Notes: a model not told the origin generated them from the sequence alone. Positions 33,387 to 44,882 are shown, counted from the first letter of the stretch. The stretch: 64,000 nucleotides of DNA from Coptis chinensis (GCA_015680905.1 CM027378.1:10583001-10647000); one strand, 5' to 3'. Program-made: numbers and translations.

Positions 33387-34213
33387 TAGGGGTGGGCAAT
33401 GGGCCGGGTCGGGCTAGCCCGGCCCTAAACATTTGAAAGCCCTTTAGATATTAAGGTCGGGTCGGCCCGGCCCTAAAGTCAGCATAGGGTCGGGTCGGGC
33501 TGGATCACAAGTCTAAATCTGAAGCCCTGACCCTACCCTAAGCCCTTTTTAAAGGCTTTAGGGCCGGGTTTTAGGGTCGGGTTTTAGGGCCGGGCCTATA
33601 TATTTTCTTTGTTTTACAAATGTCATTTTTCAGACAAAGATTATTTTTTTGGTTTCTGTGTTACAAATGTCTGCTCTGTATTTCGCTTTAATGCTGTGGA
33701 CGGAAACTTTTAGTTCTAGACTTAGCTTGGATGTGAATAAAAATATAATTTATAAGAAGTAAGTGGGAAAATAAATTGAGAATAATAAGTTCTAGACTTT
33801 GATTTGATAATCAAAGGAATAAAGTATTATTTTTTTATTAGGCTAGTGCTCATTGTTCTTTATGGCTGCTAGATAGGTTGATAAATTTTTGTTATATAAG
33901 ACAAGTTATTGGAAGTACCCTTGGGTGTAAGTGATAAATTACAAAGGACAATGTTGTTTTAATTTACAATATTTAAAAAGAGTTGGACAATTATGGTACG
34001 TGTATTTATAGTGAAAATGTAAACCTATAACTAGGGCTTGGTTAGGGCTGAATTAGGGTCGGGCCTATGTTTCAGAATCTTAGCCCTAGCCCTGCCCTAG
34101 AAGGCCTTAGGGTCGGGTCGGCCCTGCCCTAAATTCTGTGAGGGCTTTATAGGGCTTAGGGTCGGGTCGGTCAGGGCCGGGTTAGGGTTGTTAGGGCCAA
34201 ATTCCCACCCCTA
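33387..34213. mobile_element. hAT-type MITE, 827 bp
   Basis: The ends are TAGGGGTGGGCAATGGGCC and, inverted, TAGGGGTGGGAATTTGGCCC. The element is flanked by perfect 8-bp duplications TTATCGAC. Subterminal regions are dense in GGGTCGGG and CCCTA motifs in both orientations, as in plant hAT MITEs. The middle (33600-34020) is AT-rich with no transposase frame, so it is non-autonomous. Confidence 0.88.
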
Positions 34214-34221
34214 TTATCGAC
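34214..34221. repeat. 8-bp target duplication TTATCGAC (right)
   Basis: Perfect match to 33379-33386. Confidence 0.88.
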
Positions 34222-34909
34222 TATAATTGATGGGATTACAAGTTTCAGATTTGAATATTTTTTTTATGACAATATTTAAAGTAGTTGGCCAGAAGATCAT
34301 ATGTACAAAAAATTAGCCAAATCTAAAACTTAGAAATGTCGTAACAATAATGAGTTTGTTTACGTGTGTTTTGAAATATATGTCCCTAGAACTCCTCCTT
34401 TTAATGAATTTTCAAATTAATTTTAATAATTGTACCTAACTATCCATGGTCTAAATGCTTAACTATAGCGGTCGAAAAGTCCAAAATATAGTGCAACTGT
34501 TTATGTTCTTATCGAAAAAAAATAAAAAAAATTAGTTGGGTTCCCCCCTCCCCCCCATTAGCGGGGTTTTAATTATGTCTTAAATTCAGGCTTCTGGAGT
34601 TCTGGGTGAGCTTGGGGTCTTGTTTTTATTTTTTGGGCTCAATTTTCATTGGCCTTATCTGTATCCCAGCCTTAATAGTTCTGGTCATAAAGTCCAAAAT
34701 TGCTATGCCTGGGCTTGGGTCGGGTTTTGGTTTTATTTCTATTCTGCAGTGGGCCGAGGACTGTGATTTGAAGTTTTGAACAGTGTTTTTCAGTCTTCAG
34801 TGTCATGTCAAATGGTTTGTTTAAAACTTTAAATAGAATTAGTTAGGCAAACAGAACGGAGATGCAGCTCTGTGTTATCTGCACTTCCTTCGCATGTCAT
34901 GGCTTATGT
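34222..34909. other. Intergenic, no gene seen
   Basis: AT-rich, then GGGCTTGGGTCGGG-like text near 34710. Nothing assignable before the chloroplast-derived sequence. Confidence 0.4.
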
Positions 34910-34975
34910 AAGAAACAATTTGAGAGAACTGAGTCAACTCCTAGAACTATGGGTCCTCGAACTAGAAATAAATAG
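34910..34975 (+). pseudogene. rps18: rps18 3' fragment (plastid-derived)
   Basis: Only the last about 21 codons are present, without start or upstream plastid sequence. The gene encodes a small-subunit ribosomal protein in chloroplasts; here it is an inert nuclear copy. Confidence 0.8.
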
Positions 34976-35240
34976 ATAGACCTATATCCTCAATTACAAT
35001 TGAATAAAAATTCCATTCTGAACCCCAACTCAAATTGATTTTTTGTTCAAAAAATTAGAGAATCCAGATTTGATTGTCACGTCATAAGAAAAAATTAAAG
35101 TAAAAAAGATACCCCCCCTTTTTTTAAATGTGCTCATTCATTTTTACTATTTTATCTTTATTATAATTATATTAAATAGTAATTTTTACTCTACCTTCCT
35201 GGAGCTCATTCTCCGGGGCCCCCGTTTAAATCATTAAAGT
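34910..35240 (+). other. Chloroplast DNA insertion (NUPT), left part with rps18 3' end
   Basis: From 34910 the + strand encodes KKQFERTESTPRTMGPRTR followed by NK and a stop (34973-34975), the C-terminus of plastid ribosomal protein S18. The following 265 bp are the AT-rich rps18-rpl20 spacer. In plastid genomes rps18 and rpl20 are convergent neighbours, and rpl20 appears at 45304 on the opposite strand after the Tat element. So this is one plastid fragment split by that element. Confidence 0.85.
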
Positions 35241-35598
35241 TGTATAGACCCTTAATTCACTACTACACAAATCTCTAGCTCTCTAGTTCACTCTTACACA
35301 AAATGTATGGACCTTCCTTTTCTCTCTTTCTTCTCTCTTTTTCCTGTTCCTCTCTCTCTCTTTTTCTCCAGCGGCCCCCCTCTTTTCTCCACCTCTTCTC
35401 CTTTTTATATTCCCCTTTTCTTCCTCGGGACCGTCTACCTGTCCTGTCATCCTACGACCCCGATGTCGACCGTACACTTTCCACCGTGGACTAGGGTTCC
35501 GCGGCCTTGATCCGCTGCTCCTCCTCGTCCTTGCGTATGTTGCTCCCTATCTGCTGCACCGCGGACTCAGTCCAAGAGGTACACATCATGCTATTACA
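35241..35598 (-). repeat. 3' LTR of the Tat-lineage element
   Basis: It runs TGTATAGACCC to CTATTACA on the + strand (in the minus sense TGTAATAG to TCTATACA), 358 bp. It is the same length as 44923-45280 with about 10 substitutions. Confidence 0.92.
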
Positions 35599-35615
35599 AA
35601 TGCCCCCTCTCGACT
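35599..35615 (-). promoter_or_regulatory. Polypurine tract of the Tat-lineage element
   Basis: The minus sense GAGTCGAGAGGGGGCATT directly precedes the 3' LTR start TGTAATAG. Confidence 0.75.
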
Positions 35616-35719
35616 CCGCGGTCCTATTAATGGATCCGGGGTCAAGAACACTGACCGCTATTCTCTCTCCACCGCCCCTTCCTTTTTCTTGGTTTGCGTG
35701 TGTACTTTATTGCACTCAT

Positions 35720-35763
35720 CACGTGCAATTTCAGCCGTCCCTCGATCTTTGTGCGTCCACGTG
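35720..35763 (+). promoter_or_regulatory. Two CACGTG G-box motifs upstream of the antisense ORF
   Basis: CACGTG occurs at 35720-35725 and 35758-35763, 110 and 73 bp upstream of a TATA-like box. The pairing of G-boxes and a TATA box is promoter-like, but function is inferred only. Confidence 0.45.
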
Positions 35764-35835
35764 TCTCGCGCTGGCTGGGCTACTCCACTGACCCCTCGAG
35801 CTCCACGACCCCTGAAATTACTTTTTTGCCCTCTC

Positions 35836-35845
35836 TATTTAAATA
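35836..35845 (+). promoter_or_regulatory. TATA-like box for the antisense ORF
   Basis: TATTTAAATA is followed by a long CT-rich stretch and then the ATG at 36096, giving a plausible 5' untranslated region of about 220 nt on the + strand. Confidence 0.5.
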
Positions 35846-36095
35846 CCCTTCCCTCTCCCCCTTCCTTCACTTTCCCTCTCTTTCGATTTTCCACTGCTCT
35901 TCACTCCCTTCCGATCACCCTCCGGTTTGCGCGCACACTGCTAGTTTCTTAGCGATTCTCTCCTCCTTTCAGACTTCAACTCCGGTGTATCTACTCTCCT
36001 TGCTCCCCTTGGTACGTTTTCTAGGCTTGTATTACTTTTGTTCAACTAGATAGTGCGTTCTTTCCATAATCTGCACCTGTCCCTTCATTTTTCCG

Positions 36096-38407
36096 ATGTC
36101 GGATTCCAACTCCGGTGACTCTTCCCCTTCCCGTTCGCCTCAGATAGAATCCCCGCCTCCTCCTACCCCCGCTGTGACCCCTTCCACCTCCGGGCGTCTA
36201 GTCTCTTTGTTACCTCCACCCTCATGATGCCGCCGCCCTGATCTAGGCGCAATTAGGGCTCCTTACAGCATTCCGGCCAACATAACCCTAGAACATGTGC
36301 CTTCCATCACCCATTACCCTCATTTGGTTCCCCGCCGACCCGGGCACCTTGTGATCACGGTGGGGCAAATTATTGCCGGGCTGCTGCTGCCCCTCACTGT
36401 CTTGGATGTCGAGGTGTGCAATCATTTCAACATTCCCCCCTGTCAAGTTATAGGAAACTTCTGGAGAACTATGTATGCCGCGAATGCTCACAATAGAATC
36501 GGAGAGCGCAAAATAACCAGCCGCGATATCTTCTCCCACTATTTCCTTAAGAAAAGCACTAAAGATGTCGGTGTGGGCTACCAATCATTTTGTGTGCGTC
36601 CTTAGAAGTTACCCCTCTTGCTCCGCATTACCTCTTCTGACAAAGTATGGCACCATTACCCCTTGTACGTATCGGGACAATTTCTGTCCGTGGACCTTCC
36701 TTTAGATTTAACTCTTAACCACCTCGCCTTCATCCCCCGTGGTGAGTATCTTTGTACTTGCCTTCTCTCTTATTGCATTATTACCGTTATGCTCTAACGC
36801 TATGATCTTCTCTATTTTGTAGGTTGGCGTCCAGATTCCAAATCCCAAACTTACTCTGGCATGTCTTATCCCATTTTCCAACGACTCCATGATCTCGGAC
36901 CCGATCAAGCAAGTCACTTAGGCATCCATCCCACCACCGCTACCCCTCTGTTACAAATCCCCAGTCTGCACACTTTCCGTGGATTCTCTTCTCCCTTCTA
37001 CCGCCCTCCTCCTCCCAAAGAATTGAAACCCAGAGCATCTCCCCCTATCGGGAAAAGGTCTCGCATCTCCTCCCCCCACCGCTGTCGTCCTCGCACCTCC
37101 TCTCAACCCCCCAGATCTTGTGATTCTCCTACCAACTCTGCGCCCGAAGACATCCCCTCTTACCGATCCATTTCCAACTGGGACGACCAGTATACCTCTC
37201 CCACGTCTCCTACCGACGACATGGACGTTCACAAGCAGAAACTTTTTGACAGTGACTCTGAGGAGGATGAGGTGACTGAAGTCTCCCCATCTGAGGTGAG
37301 GGCACCTACTGAAATGCCCCCGTCCAAGAGGCAACGGACCTCAACCTCTGAAGGGTTCGTCCCTGTCACTCCACGGACCTCTGTGCTTGACGCACCCTCC
37401 ACCCTTAACTCTTCGCTTCCATCCGCGGTCTCTTCCCCTAGCATTCGCTGGCCTGGTAAAGAACCGATTCCACCAGCCTCCATTGTTTCTGACCTAGCTC
37501 CTGCAGAAGACTTCTGCCCGTCTTCAATGTGCGTAACCGCCGAGTATCCACTGCTGACTACGCTCTAGATAATGAGGCTGTAGCTTCTTCCTTGTTCTAC
37601 AACTCCCATCTGCCCAGGGACATCGCATACGCCAATGGGGGTTCGTTTGACACCCACCGCACTTCCTTTTATACCAATTGGGAATGGGTATGTTTTTTTA
37701 TCTCTATGTTTTTTTTTTTTTTTATCTCGTCTCTAGGTGAGTTTGGACATTTCTTTCATGATCCGGTCTTCGGCCGGACCAAGAACAAACTGGCTGCCTT
37801 GGAGAAAGAGGTCAATGGCCCTTGTGGTCTGAAGGCCGCCCAAGCCGATCTTCAAGCTGAGTTGGCCGCTGCTAACATGGCCAAACTCAAGGCCCAGGAC
37901 GAACTGCACTCCACAGAGTCGTCTTATCAATCCTACATGGATTAGGTGAATGACCGTCTCAGCAGTCAGCGGGAATAGCTCCTTGAACACCATCAACTAC
38001 ACCTATCTAAACTGTCACAACAACACCAAGCCACCATCACCTCACTCCGCCAAGAACATGAGGCTGCTACCGCCACTCTGCTCCAGCAACATCAAGACGA
38101 TATGGCTATTCTCTGTGAATGCTTTAAGACCCTGGCTGAGAAACGGGTAGCCAAGAAGACCCAAGCAGAGCTTGTCCGACTCACCCAGGAAGGGCGGGCC
38201 GACCCCTCCGACGAAGTCCGCGAAGAGGTGACCGCCACCGAGACCATTCCCCGTTTCCCAGTGCATGAAGAAAACTCTCCGAAAGCCGCGGCCACCGAAG
38301 AGACCCACACTGGGAGCTCGGAGCATGCTACTGCAGCCCTCACTACTGAACCCTCTGAAGAAGTGTCCGCTGTCCTTACTGCTGCTGACTCTCGATCCGA
38401 GAAGTAA
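36096..38407 (+). pseudogene. Antisense ORF (aORF) of the Tat-lineage element, with intron
   Basis: The + strand, opposite to gag-pol, carries a multi-exon frame. Exon 1 starts with ATG at 36096 (MSDSNSGDSSPSRSP) and has a stop at 36225-36227 and another at 36603-36605. A GT-AG intron of 81 bp (36742-36822) joins it in frame to exon 2 (WRPDSKSQTYSGMSYPIF). The part around 36330-36480 resembles the 'putative gypsy-type transposon' domain (NIPPCQVIGNFWRT). Exon 2 is Ser/Pro-rich. A frameshift lies near 37520, a T-rich 49-bp tract (37688-37736) may be an intron or may be read through, and the C-terminal part (37790-38160) is a coiled coil (LQAELAAANMAKLKAQ). A related aORF is known in Tat elements. 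The function is unknown. Confidence 0.65.
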
Positions 38408-39552
38408 TAGAAATACTCTGTCTTTTGTAATAAGTCACTTTGTTCCCTCTGAGCCAATTATGGCCTTACATTTGTTTGATCATTTATGTTTGTGTTTGGA
38501 TATTCACGGGGTTTGCCATCTGTTTATGTTTACGCTTATGCTTGCACCCTACTCTCTTTCTCATGAAGTTTGATTTTGCTCAGCATGTTTGTCACCTCTA
38601 TCTCTTCTGATTTGTCCATTTGCAGAAGCAATCCTGTGTCTCTTGACCCTTGATTAACAACGACTAGTGTTACCAGAGATTCTAGTTCAATTGGATGAGT
38701 ACTTCTCTTTCTCGTCTCTCTCCTATAACCCGCGCTTAGCCCTTTCCTCTGAGTCTGGCTATCCCCTCAGTTGTGATCTAGCCTCTGTGCTCCACGATTG
38801 GTTCCTTGTATTAGTAACAGACTCGCGGTGGATGAATATCTTTGCGGAGTACTCCACCTTCCCAATATTTCTCTTTATGTTTGGCCTCCTCCCACACAGG
38901 TCGTTAGTCTCTGTAACCCGCGAAGGGCTCCTCCCACTCTGCGGATTATATAACCACGGGGAGTCGCATGAGGCAGCTCCTCCTGCCCTCGACTCCCTCT
39001 AGCTACAGGTCAGCGGAAGGCTCTTCCCCTCCGCTGTCTCTTGATTCTATAACCACGGGGAGTCGAATGAGGCCTCTCCTCCTGCCCTCGACTCCCTCTA
39101 GCTACATGTCAGTGAAGGGCTCTTCCCCTCCGCTGTCTTTCTCCACACGGGGTTCTAATGCCCCATGTGCGATTTGCTCCCCCGCGGAGGGCTCATCCCA
39201 CTCCGCGGTTTCGGTATTCTCGGCACGTCTCTTGGGGGCGCTCCTCTTGCCCCCAGCTCCTCTCGAGCCTCACATCAGCGATGGGCTTATCCCCTCCGCT
39301 GTCTCTATCCACCTTCAGGCTCTATGCCCCATGTGTGTCTTGTGCCTCTACCGATCCGATCCGGGGATTCACGGCTTCGGGGGTTCAAATTCAATCACAT
39401 ATGTGCGGTGCCGCCAATGTCTTACTGGCATTCTCAGTTTCATGTTTTATTTAAGTCTCCTACTTTCACAAATGGCGATTTCCTCTCAAAAGTGCTGGTG
39501 TATTATATATTTACATACAGCCACAAATTCATGTATTACATTTCCCTTACAT
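38408..39552 (-). other. Tat 3' region between integrase and aORF, with tandem repeats
   Basis: No gene. It contains a tandem repeat of about 105 bp (38955-39140) and further diverged copies to about 39300, rich in CTCCGCGG and GGGCTCTTCCCCTCCGC. Confidence 0.7.
38955..39300. repeat. Tandem repeat, period about 105 bp
   Basis: CTGCCCTCGACTCCCTCTAG occurs at about 38982 and 39083. Each copy is followed by CTACA(G/T)GTCAG and AGGGCTCTTCCCCTCCGCTG-type text. Diverged units continue to about 39300. Such tandem arrays are typical of the 3' region of Tat elements. Confidence 0.75.
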
Positions 39553-40800
39553 TCAAGCGTGGAATTTTTTTAACATCCTCACGTTCCACGGTTTCTCTAT
39601 CAGCTTGCCTTTTTGTGTCCGCAATCTGTATGTGCCCGCCCCTCCGATGTCCACCATCATATATGGTCCTTCCCAGTTCGGGCCCAACTTTCCATCTTTC
39701 TTCTCCCTGGTACTAGGTGTTACTCGGCAGAGCACCAAGTCGCCCAGCCGGAACTGCCTTGGCTTGACCCTACTGTTGTACTGTCTTTGCAATCTCCGGT
39801 GATACTCCTCCAGTTTTATGCATGCAGTGTCTCTTCTCTCCTCTGCTAAATTCAGGTCCGCTGCCAATATTCTCCAGTTCGATCCTTCTTCCACAGACCT
39901 CGTTCGCGTTGTAGCTGCCACCATCTCCGAGGGGATCACGGCCTCCACCCTGTAGGCCAAGGAAAATGGAGTCTCTCGGGTGGAGTACCGAGGCGTGGTC
40001 CGGTAGGCCCATAGCACGTGATTCAGCTCATCGGCCCACACCCCTTTCTTGTCCTCCAATTTCCTCTTAAGATTGTTCATGATGATCTTGTTAGATGCCT
40101 CTGCCTGTCCGTTGCCCTCGGGATTGTAAGGGGCCGAGAACCCCTGTTTCACTTTATAGGCTTGCAAGAACTTGGCCACCTTCGCTCCCGTAAACTGAGT
40201 ACCATTGTCCGCGATGATTACGTATGGCAACCCAAACCTGCAGATGATATTCTCCCATAGAAACTTTATGATTTGTGCTTCCTTCACCTGTTGCAGGGGC
40301 ACAGCTTCAATCCATTTTGTGAAATAATCCGTTGCCGCGAGCATGAATCTCCTTTTGTTGCTAGCCATGGGCAGCGGCCCCACTATATCCATTGCCCACA
40401 TAGTAAAAGGCCACAGACTTGAAACGTTATGAAGGGGTTTTGCGGGGGCGAATATCAGCTGGGCAAATCTCTGGCATTTGTCACATTTCTTTGCAAATTC
40501 CACAGCATCCCTCTTCATGTGGGGCCAGAAATACCCCTGTGTCAGTAGGTGATGGGCCATCGCTCTCCCCGCTGAGTGGCTCCCGCAATCCCCCTCATGT
40601 AACTCTGCCAACACTTCATGCGATAGCCGCAGACCCAAACATTTTAACAGCGGCCCATTAAAGTTTTTTCGATATAGCTCTCCTTCCAGTAGAACGTATC
40701 TCCGAGAAGTTTGCTCCCATCTCTTTCTTTCTTTTTTATCTGTCACTTCCTTCCTAGCCAAAAAGTCCTTAATTGGATCCGTCCAACTCTCCTTCTCCTC
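39553..40800 (-). CDS. Integrase of the Tat-lineage element (open for 402 codons)
   Basis: The frame from 40761 to 39553 is open. It has the HHCC finger (H of LHEGDCGSHS, H of RAMAHHLL, CDKCQR) and the DD35E triad (WAMDIVGPLP, VIIADNGTQF, GQAEASNK). The C-terminal GPYMMVDIGGAGTYRL resembles the usual GPF/Y module. All the catalytic residues I expect are present, unlike the other integrases of this window. The N-terminal edge needs a frameshift at about 40790 to join the rest of pol, and the element would express it only as part of a polyprotein. It inserts the cDNA into the genome. Confidence 0.85.
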   Translation of the reverse strand, partial: EEKESWTDPIKDFLARKEVTDKKERKRWEQTSRRYVLLEGELYRKNFNGPLLKCLGLRLSHEVLAELHEGDCGSHSAGRAMAHHLLTQGYFWPHMKRDAVEFAKKCDKCQRFAQLIFAPAKPLHNVSSLWPFTMWAMDIVGPLPMASNKRRFMLAATDYFTKWIEAVPLQQVKEAQIIKFLWENIICRFGLPYVIIADNGTQFTGAKVAKFLQAYKVKQGFSAPYNPEGNGQAEASNKIIMNNLKRKLEDKKGVWADELNHVLWAYRTTPRYSTRETPFSLAYRVEAVIPSEMVAATTRTRSVEEGSNWRILAADLNLAEERRDTACIKLEEYHRRLQRQYNSRVKPRQFRLGDLVLCRVTPSTREKKDGKLGPNWEGPYMMVDIGGAGTYRLRTQKGKLIEKPWNVRMLKKFHA

Positions 40801-41621
40801 CGTGACAAATCTCTATCATCTCCTCGGTGCTCGGCTTTTCCAGTCTTCCCACACGTATCGTTCTTTCCTGCGACCCAGGGATGGTAGCCGCTACATATGC
40901 CAGGGCATCCGCATGTCTATTCTCTCCCTGACCTAAATGAAGGAAACGGAGCTTTGTGAACTTCGCAGACCTTTTACGCACCACCTCCAAATATTTGGCC
41001 ATCCTGGGGCATCTAGCTGCGAACCCTCCATTCGCTTGGCACACCACTAAGTTTGAATCGGAATATACTATCGGCTCCTGCTCCCCCGATCTTCGCCATT
41101 CTTAATCCTGCAATCACTGCTTCGTACTCTGCCTCATTACTGGATGCCGCGAACCCTAGTTTCATGGTTTGCTTTATTCTGCTATTGTTGGGCGTAACCA
41201 AAACCACCCCTATGTTGCTGCAGGTATCTGTCGCTGATCCGTCAGCGAACACCCTCCACCCATTCCTTTTATCCCAAGGGTCTAGGATATCCAGCTCACC
41301 TTCTCGTTCTGGTTCCATAATTTTTTCCTCTCCCCAGGTGGGATCCTCTGCAGGAAACTCCGCCAGAAACTCGGCCATTGCCTGCGCCTTTTCCGCGGTC
41401 CTTATCTGATATTGTATCTCATAGGAACTCAGTATCACTGCCCACTTCAACATCCTACCCGAATTTTCTGTCTTCAGTGCTTGTCTCAGAGGCAGATTCG
41501 TTACTACCATTACCACATGTGCTTCAAAGTAGGGTTTCAGTTTGAGGGTGGAGAAAACTAGTGCCAAGGCATACCTCTCAATCCTACTGTACCGTGTCTC
41601 TGCATCTAACAGAGTCTTACT
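40801..41621 (-). pseudogene. RNase H and second (archaeal-type) RNase H of the Tat-lineage pol
   Basis: The first part (41567-41330) has the end of the RT-linked RNase H (VVTNLPLRQALKTENSGRML). Next comes the additional RNase H domain: WRVFADGSATD (first Asp), NEAEYEAVIAGLRMA (Glu), and YSDSNLVVCQ (second Asp) in another frame after a break near 41060. HADALAYVA follows. This duplication is the trait that defines the Tat lineage. The break at 41060 and a stop near 41620 show it is inactive. Confidence 0.85.
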
Positions 41622-42860
41622 CTAAAAATACACTGGCTTCTCTATTTTGTCCACCACACGCACTAGAACTGAACTCACCGCATACTCTGTGGCCCCTAAG
41701 TACAAATACAACTTTTCCCCGATCTCGGGTCGTGATAGCAAAGGCACTTTGCCCAAATATTTCTTCAAGTTCTGGAATGCCTTCTCACACTCCGCGGTCC
41801 ATACGAAGTCCGGTGTGCTCCTTAATAATCGATATAGCGGTCTACATTTATCGGATGACTTGAAAATGAATCTATTCAGTGCCGCTACCCTTCCTGCTAA
41901 CCGCTGTACTTCCTTCACATTCTGCTGAGATGGCATCTCTACCAGGGACCTTATCTGCTCGGGATTAGCCTCGATTCCCCTATGAGTAACAATATAGCCC
42001 AAGAACTTCCCTGTAGTCACCCCGAAAGTACACTTCTCAGGATTTAGTTTCAAATTGTACTTACGTAGTATCCCGAACGTTTCCCGTAACCCCTCTATAT
42101 GTTCCTCCTCTATCATGCTTTTCTCCACCATGTCGTCTATATAAATCTCGATTCCCCTCCGGATCTTGCTTGCGAATATTTTTTCTCCCAACCGCTGGAA
42201 GGTTGCCCCTGCATTTTTCAAACCAAACGGCATCCTCGTGTAGCAGTATGTACCGCCCTCCACCACAAATGATGTCTTCTCTTGGTCTGGCTCATACATC
42301 GCAACCTGGTTATACCCCATCGAGGCGTCCATGAAAGAAAATATTTCAAACCCAGCCGTCCTATCCACCAACTCGTCTACTCGCAACATGGGATAGCTAT
42401 CCTTCGAGCACTCCAGGTTGACATCGGTAAAGTCCACGCACATATGTACTTTCCCATTCTTTTTCGGTACCGCGACTATGTTTGATAACCAGTCCGTGAA
42501 CTCCACCTCTCGGATTATCCCTGCCCCCTTCAATCTGGCAATCTCTTCCCGAATCCCCTCCGCGTATTACGGTCTGAGACTTCACAATTTTTGTCTCACT
42601 AGTTTGGCATCCTCTCTCATATGCAAGTGGTGATATGCGAACTCTGGGTCCAACCCTGTAACGTCCTCTATCGTCCATGCAAAGACATCTCCATTATCTG
42701 ACAATAACTGTATCAACTTAGTCCTCCACTCCTCAGGAAAACTTGACCCTATCGACGTGATCTTCTCCTCTTCCCCTATCCCAATATTCACTACCTCTAT
42801 CTCGTCAAGCGTCTTGGGATCCGCCGACGCCTCATCACCCCCCTCCCCAGAGGTGCACTG
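41622..42860 (-). pseudogene. Reverse transcriptase of the Tat-lineage element
   Basis: The frame 42533-41622 holds the palm domain. SFMDASMGYNQ has the first Asp, MPFGLKNAGATFQRL follows, and YIDDMVEKS at about 42143 is the intact YxDD box. LNPEKCTFGVTTGKFLGYIV and FQNLKKYL are thumb and connection motifs. The fingers lie in a separate frame (42791-42582: FAWTIEDVTGLDPEFAYHHL). A frameshift near 42560 separates them. Confidence 0.88.
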
Positions 42861-43691
42861 TAACTGCTATGCCAACCTCTTCCTAGGGTTGGAAGTTTCT
42901 CCTTCTGACCTGCCGATCAAACGTTTCACGGTTCCTCTGTGACTATTCTTGGCTGTTACCTGATCCCTGTAGACCTCATCCATGCCGGCAGGTGTGGGGA
43001 ACCGTATCACCTGGTAATACGTAGATGGGACCGCCTTCATCTCATGAATCCACCGCCTTCCCAAGATTGCATTGTATTGTGAAGCCGCATAGACGGACAC
43101 CGGCCCCACCATCATGGGCAATAAGAGTTCCCCCATGGGCTCTATCATACTCTAGTTAAATCCATACAAATTAGTGCGCGAAGGGCGCAGCTGCTTATGA
43201 TCAACTCCCATCTCCTCCAAGGCTCCTCTGAACAACAGATCTACCGTACTTCCACAATCGATCAACACCCTTTTCATCATGTAGTTTCCCATTGCCACTG
43301 TGATGACCAGCGCGTCCTCATGTGGCGAATCCACTGGCCGTAGGTCCGCGTTAATAAAGACAATTTTATCCTTCTCGGCCGCTGTGACCTCTCTTTGCTG
43401 TGGCCTATTCGTCCTCTCATTAATTTTTTGGATGCTCGTTGTCCGCCGTATCTTGTCTCCATGGGCATTATGACTCATAACTTCCCCACTGTAAATTACA
43501 TTGATGGTTCCCAGTATTCTTCCCTGCTGCGGCACTCGCTCTTCGTTCCGGCCGTCTCTCACAAATTCTCTCATCCTCCCTTTCTCCACCATCCTCTGCA
43601 CCAACCACTTGAGAGCGTAACAATCATTCGTCTCATGATTTCTTATCTGATGGTATGCACAGAGTGGCTTCTCAGGTATCTCCGCTGGCAT
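42861..43691 (-). pseudogene. Protease region of the Tat-lineage element
   Basis: It begins with a knuckle-like CAYHQIRNHETNDCYALK. It contains VLIDCGSTVDLLF, where the protease triplet is DCG in place of DTG or DSG, and then YNAILGRRWIHEMKAVPSTY, the usual C-terminal protease block. A stop falls at 43149-43152 between the two frames. Confidence 0.85.
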
Positions 43692-44882
43692 ACTTCACTG
43701 TCCTTCATATCCTGGTAAACCCTTTATTAAGGGCAAAATCTCACTGAGCGGTTTGTTCAACGGAGTTTGTTCAACTTCACGGTATGGCTTCCTCTCCCTG
43801 TACTCCCTTCAGATCCCTTCCTGGCTTCCCTCCGTTCGTGCTCCGTATCCGCGGTATCTACCACTTTTTTTTTTCCGACTCCCTCGATTTCCACCGTTCC
43901 TGTTCCTTCTCCAAAGATAACACAGCCTTCCCTACCCTCTTAGAATCCTTTTGCATAGAGTCTTCATATCTTATATATTTTTCCACTCGTGGATACAGCT
44001 CATGTAACGTCGCTATCTCATTCTTTGCTACGGACTGGTGAACTCCGGTTCCCGGACGTAATCCCCTTTCAAATGCTATCACCATTGTCCTCTCATCCAG
44101 ATTCTCTACCTTCAGTGTCTTCACCTTGAATCGACATAGGAACTCTCTAATTGACTCCGCGGACCGTTGTCGCACATTGAACAGAGCCGCGATGTCAACC
44201 ACCCTCTTCTTCTGGTGTATGAAATGATCCACGAACGCCTGCTCCAACTCTTGAAAGTTCTTAATGCTCCCAGATGGCAATCTGTAGTACCAATCCGACG
44301 CGCCCCCTTTCAGACTAGCCGGGAACATCATGCAGCGCAGACCATCAAACCGAGCCTCCTGCCATAGCGGCATCTGTTGTCTAAAATGATGGATGTGGTC
44401 CGCCAGGTCTCCTTTGCCGTCGTACCTCTCAAACCTTGGCTGGGCGAATCGCTTGGGAACCTTTGATGCCCATATGTCATCTGCTAGTGGGTTACGATTC
44501 AACCCAGCCACCACCTGGCTGGCCGCTCCCTCACGCTCCTTCGTCTTCCGTCGATTGGCTTCCCTATCATTGTCTATCATTTCTTAGACTTGCTCCATTG
44601 TTAACCCCGCTACTGGGTTTTCCACTAGGTTTGGTCCGGTCTCCTCCTCGTCTCCAGATTCCTCACTCCGCTCTTCCCCTGCCTCCTCCTCCATCTTCTC
44701 TCTCTCTCTCTTCACAGCTCATCGTTTTCCTCTCTCAGCCTTTCGATCTCTTCAAGCATCAAACGCGCCTCTTCCGCCGCTCGTCCTTCTTCTAGTTCTT
44801 CCCCCTCCTCTACCATAGCTTCCGGCGTCGGCTCCTAATCCCTAACTTTCTTTGGCTTTCCCACTGCTCTCTTCGGTGCCAT
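43692..44882 (-). pseudogene. gag of the Tat-lineage element
   Basis: ATG at 44882 opens MAPKRAVGKPKK, then a Glu-rich coiled segment (EEGEELEEGRAAEEARLMLE) with in-frame stops near 44837, 44717 and 44585. The gag core follows in one frame (44580-43858): KVPKRFAQPRFERYDGKGDL, HFRQQMPLWQEARFDGLRCM, GASDWYYRLP, FVDHFIHQKK and SAESIREFLCRF. A frameshift in a long A-run near 43865 separates the C-terminal part. It would form the element's particle. Confidence 0.85.

Noticed and set aside
35283-35510. Open frames in the Tat LTRs (also 44965-45210)
   Set aside because: They come from the CT-rich LTR core and occur identically in both LTRs.
36951-37483. Long minus-strand frames opposite the aORF
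   Set aside because: They are low-complexity shadows of the Ser/Pro-rich exon and have no motifs of their own.
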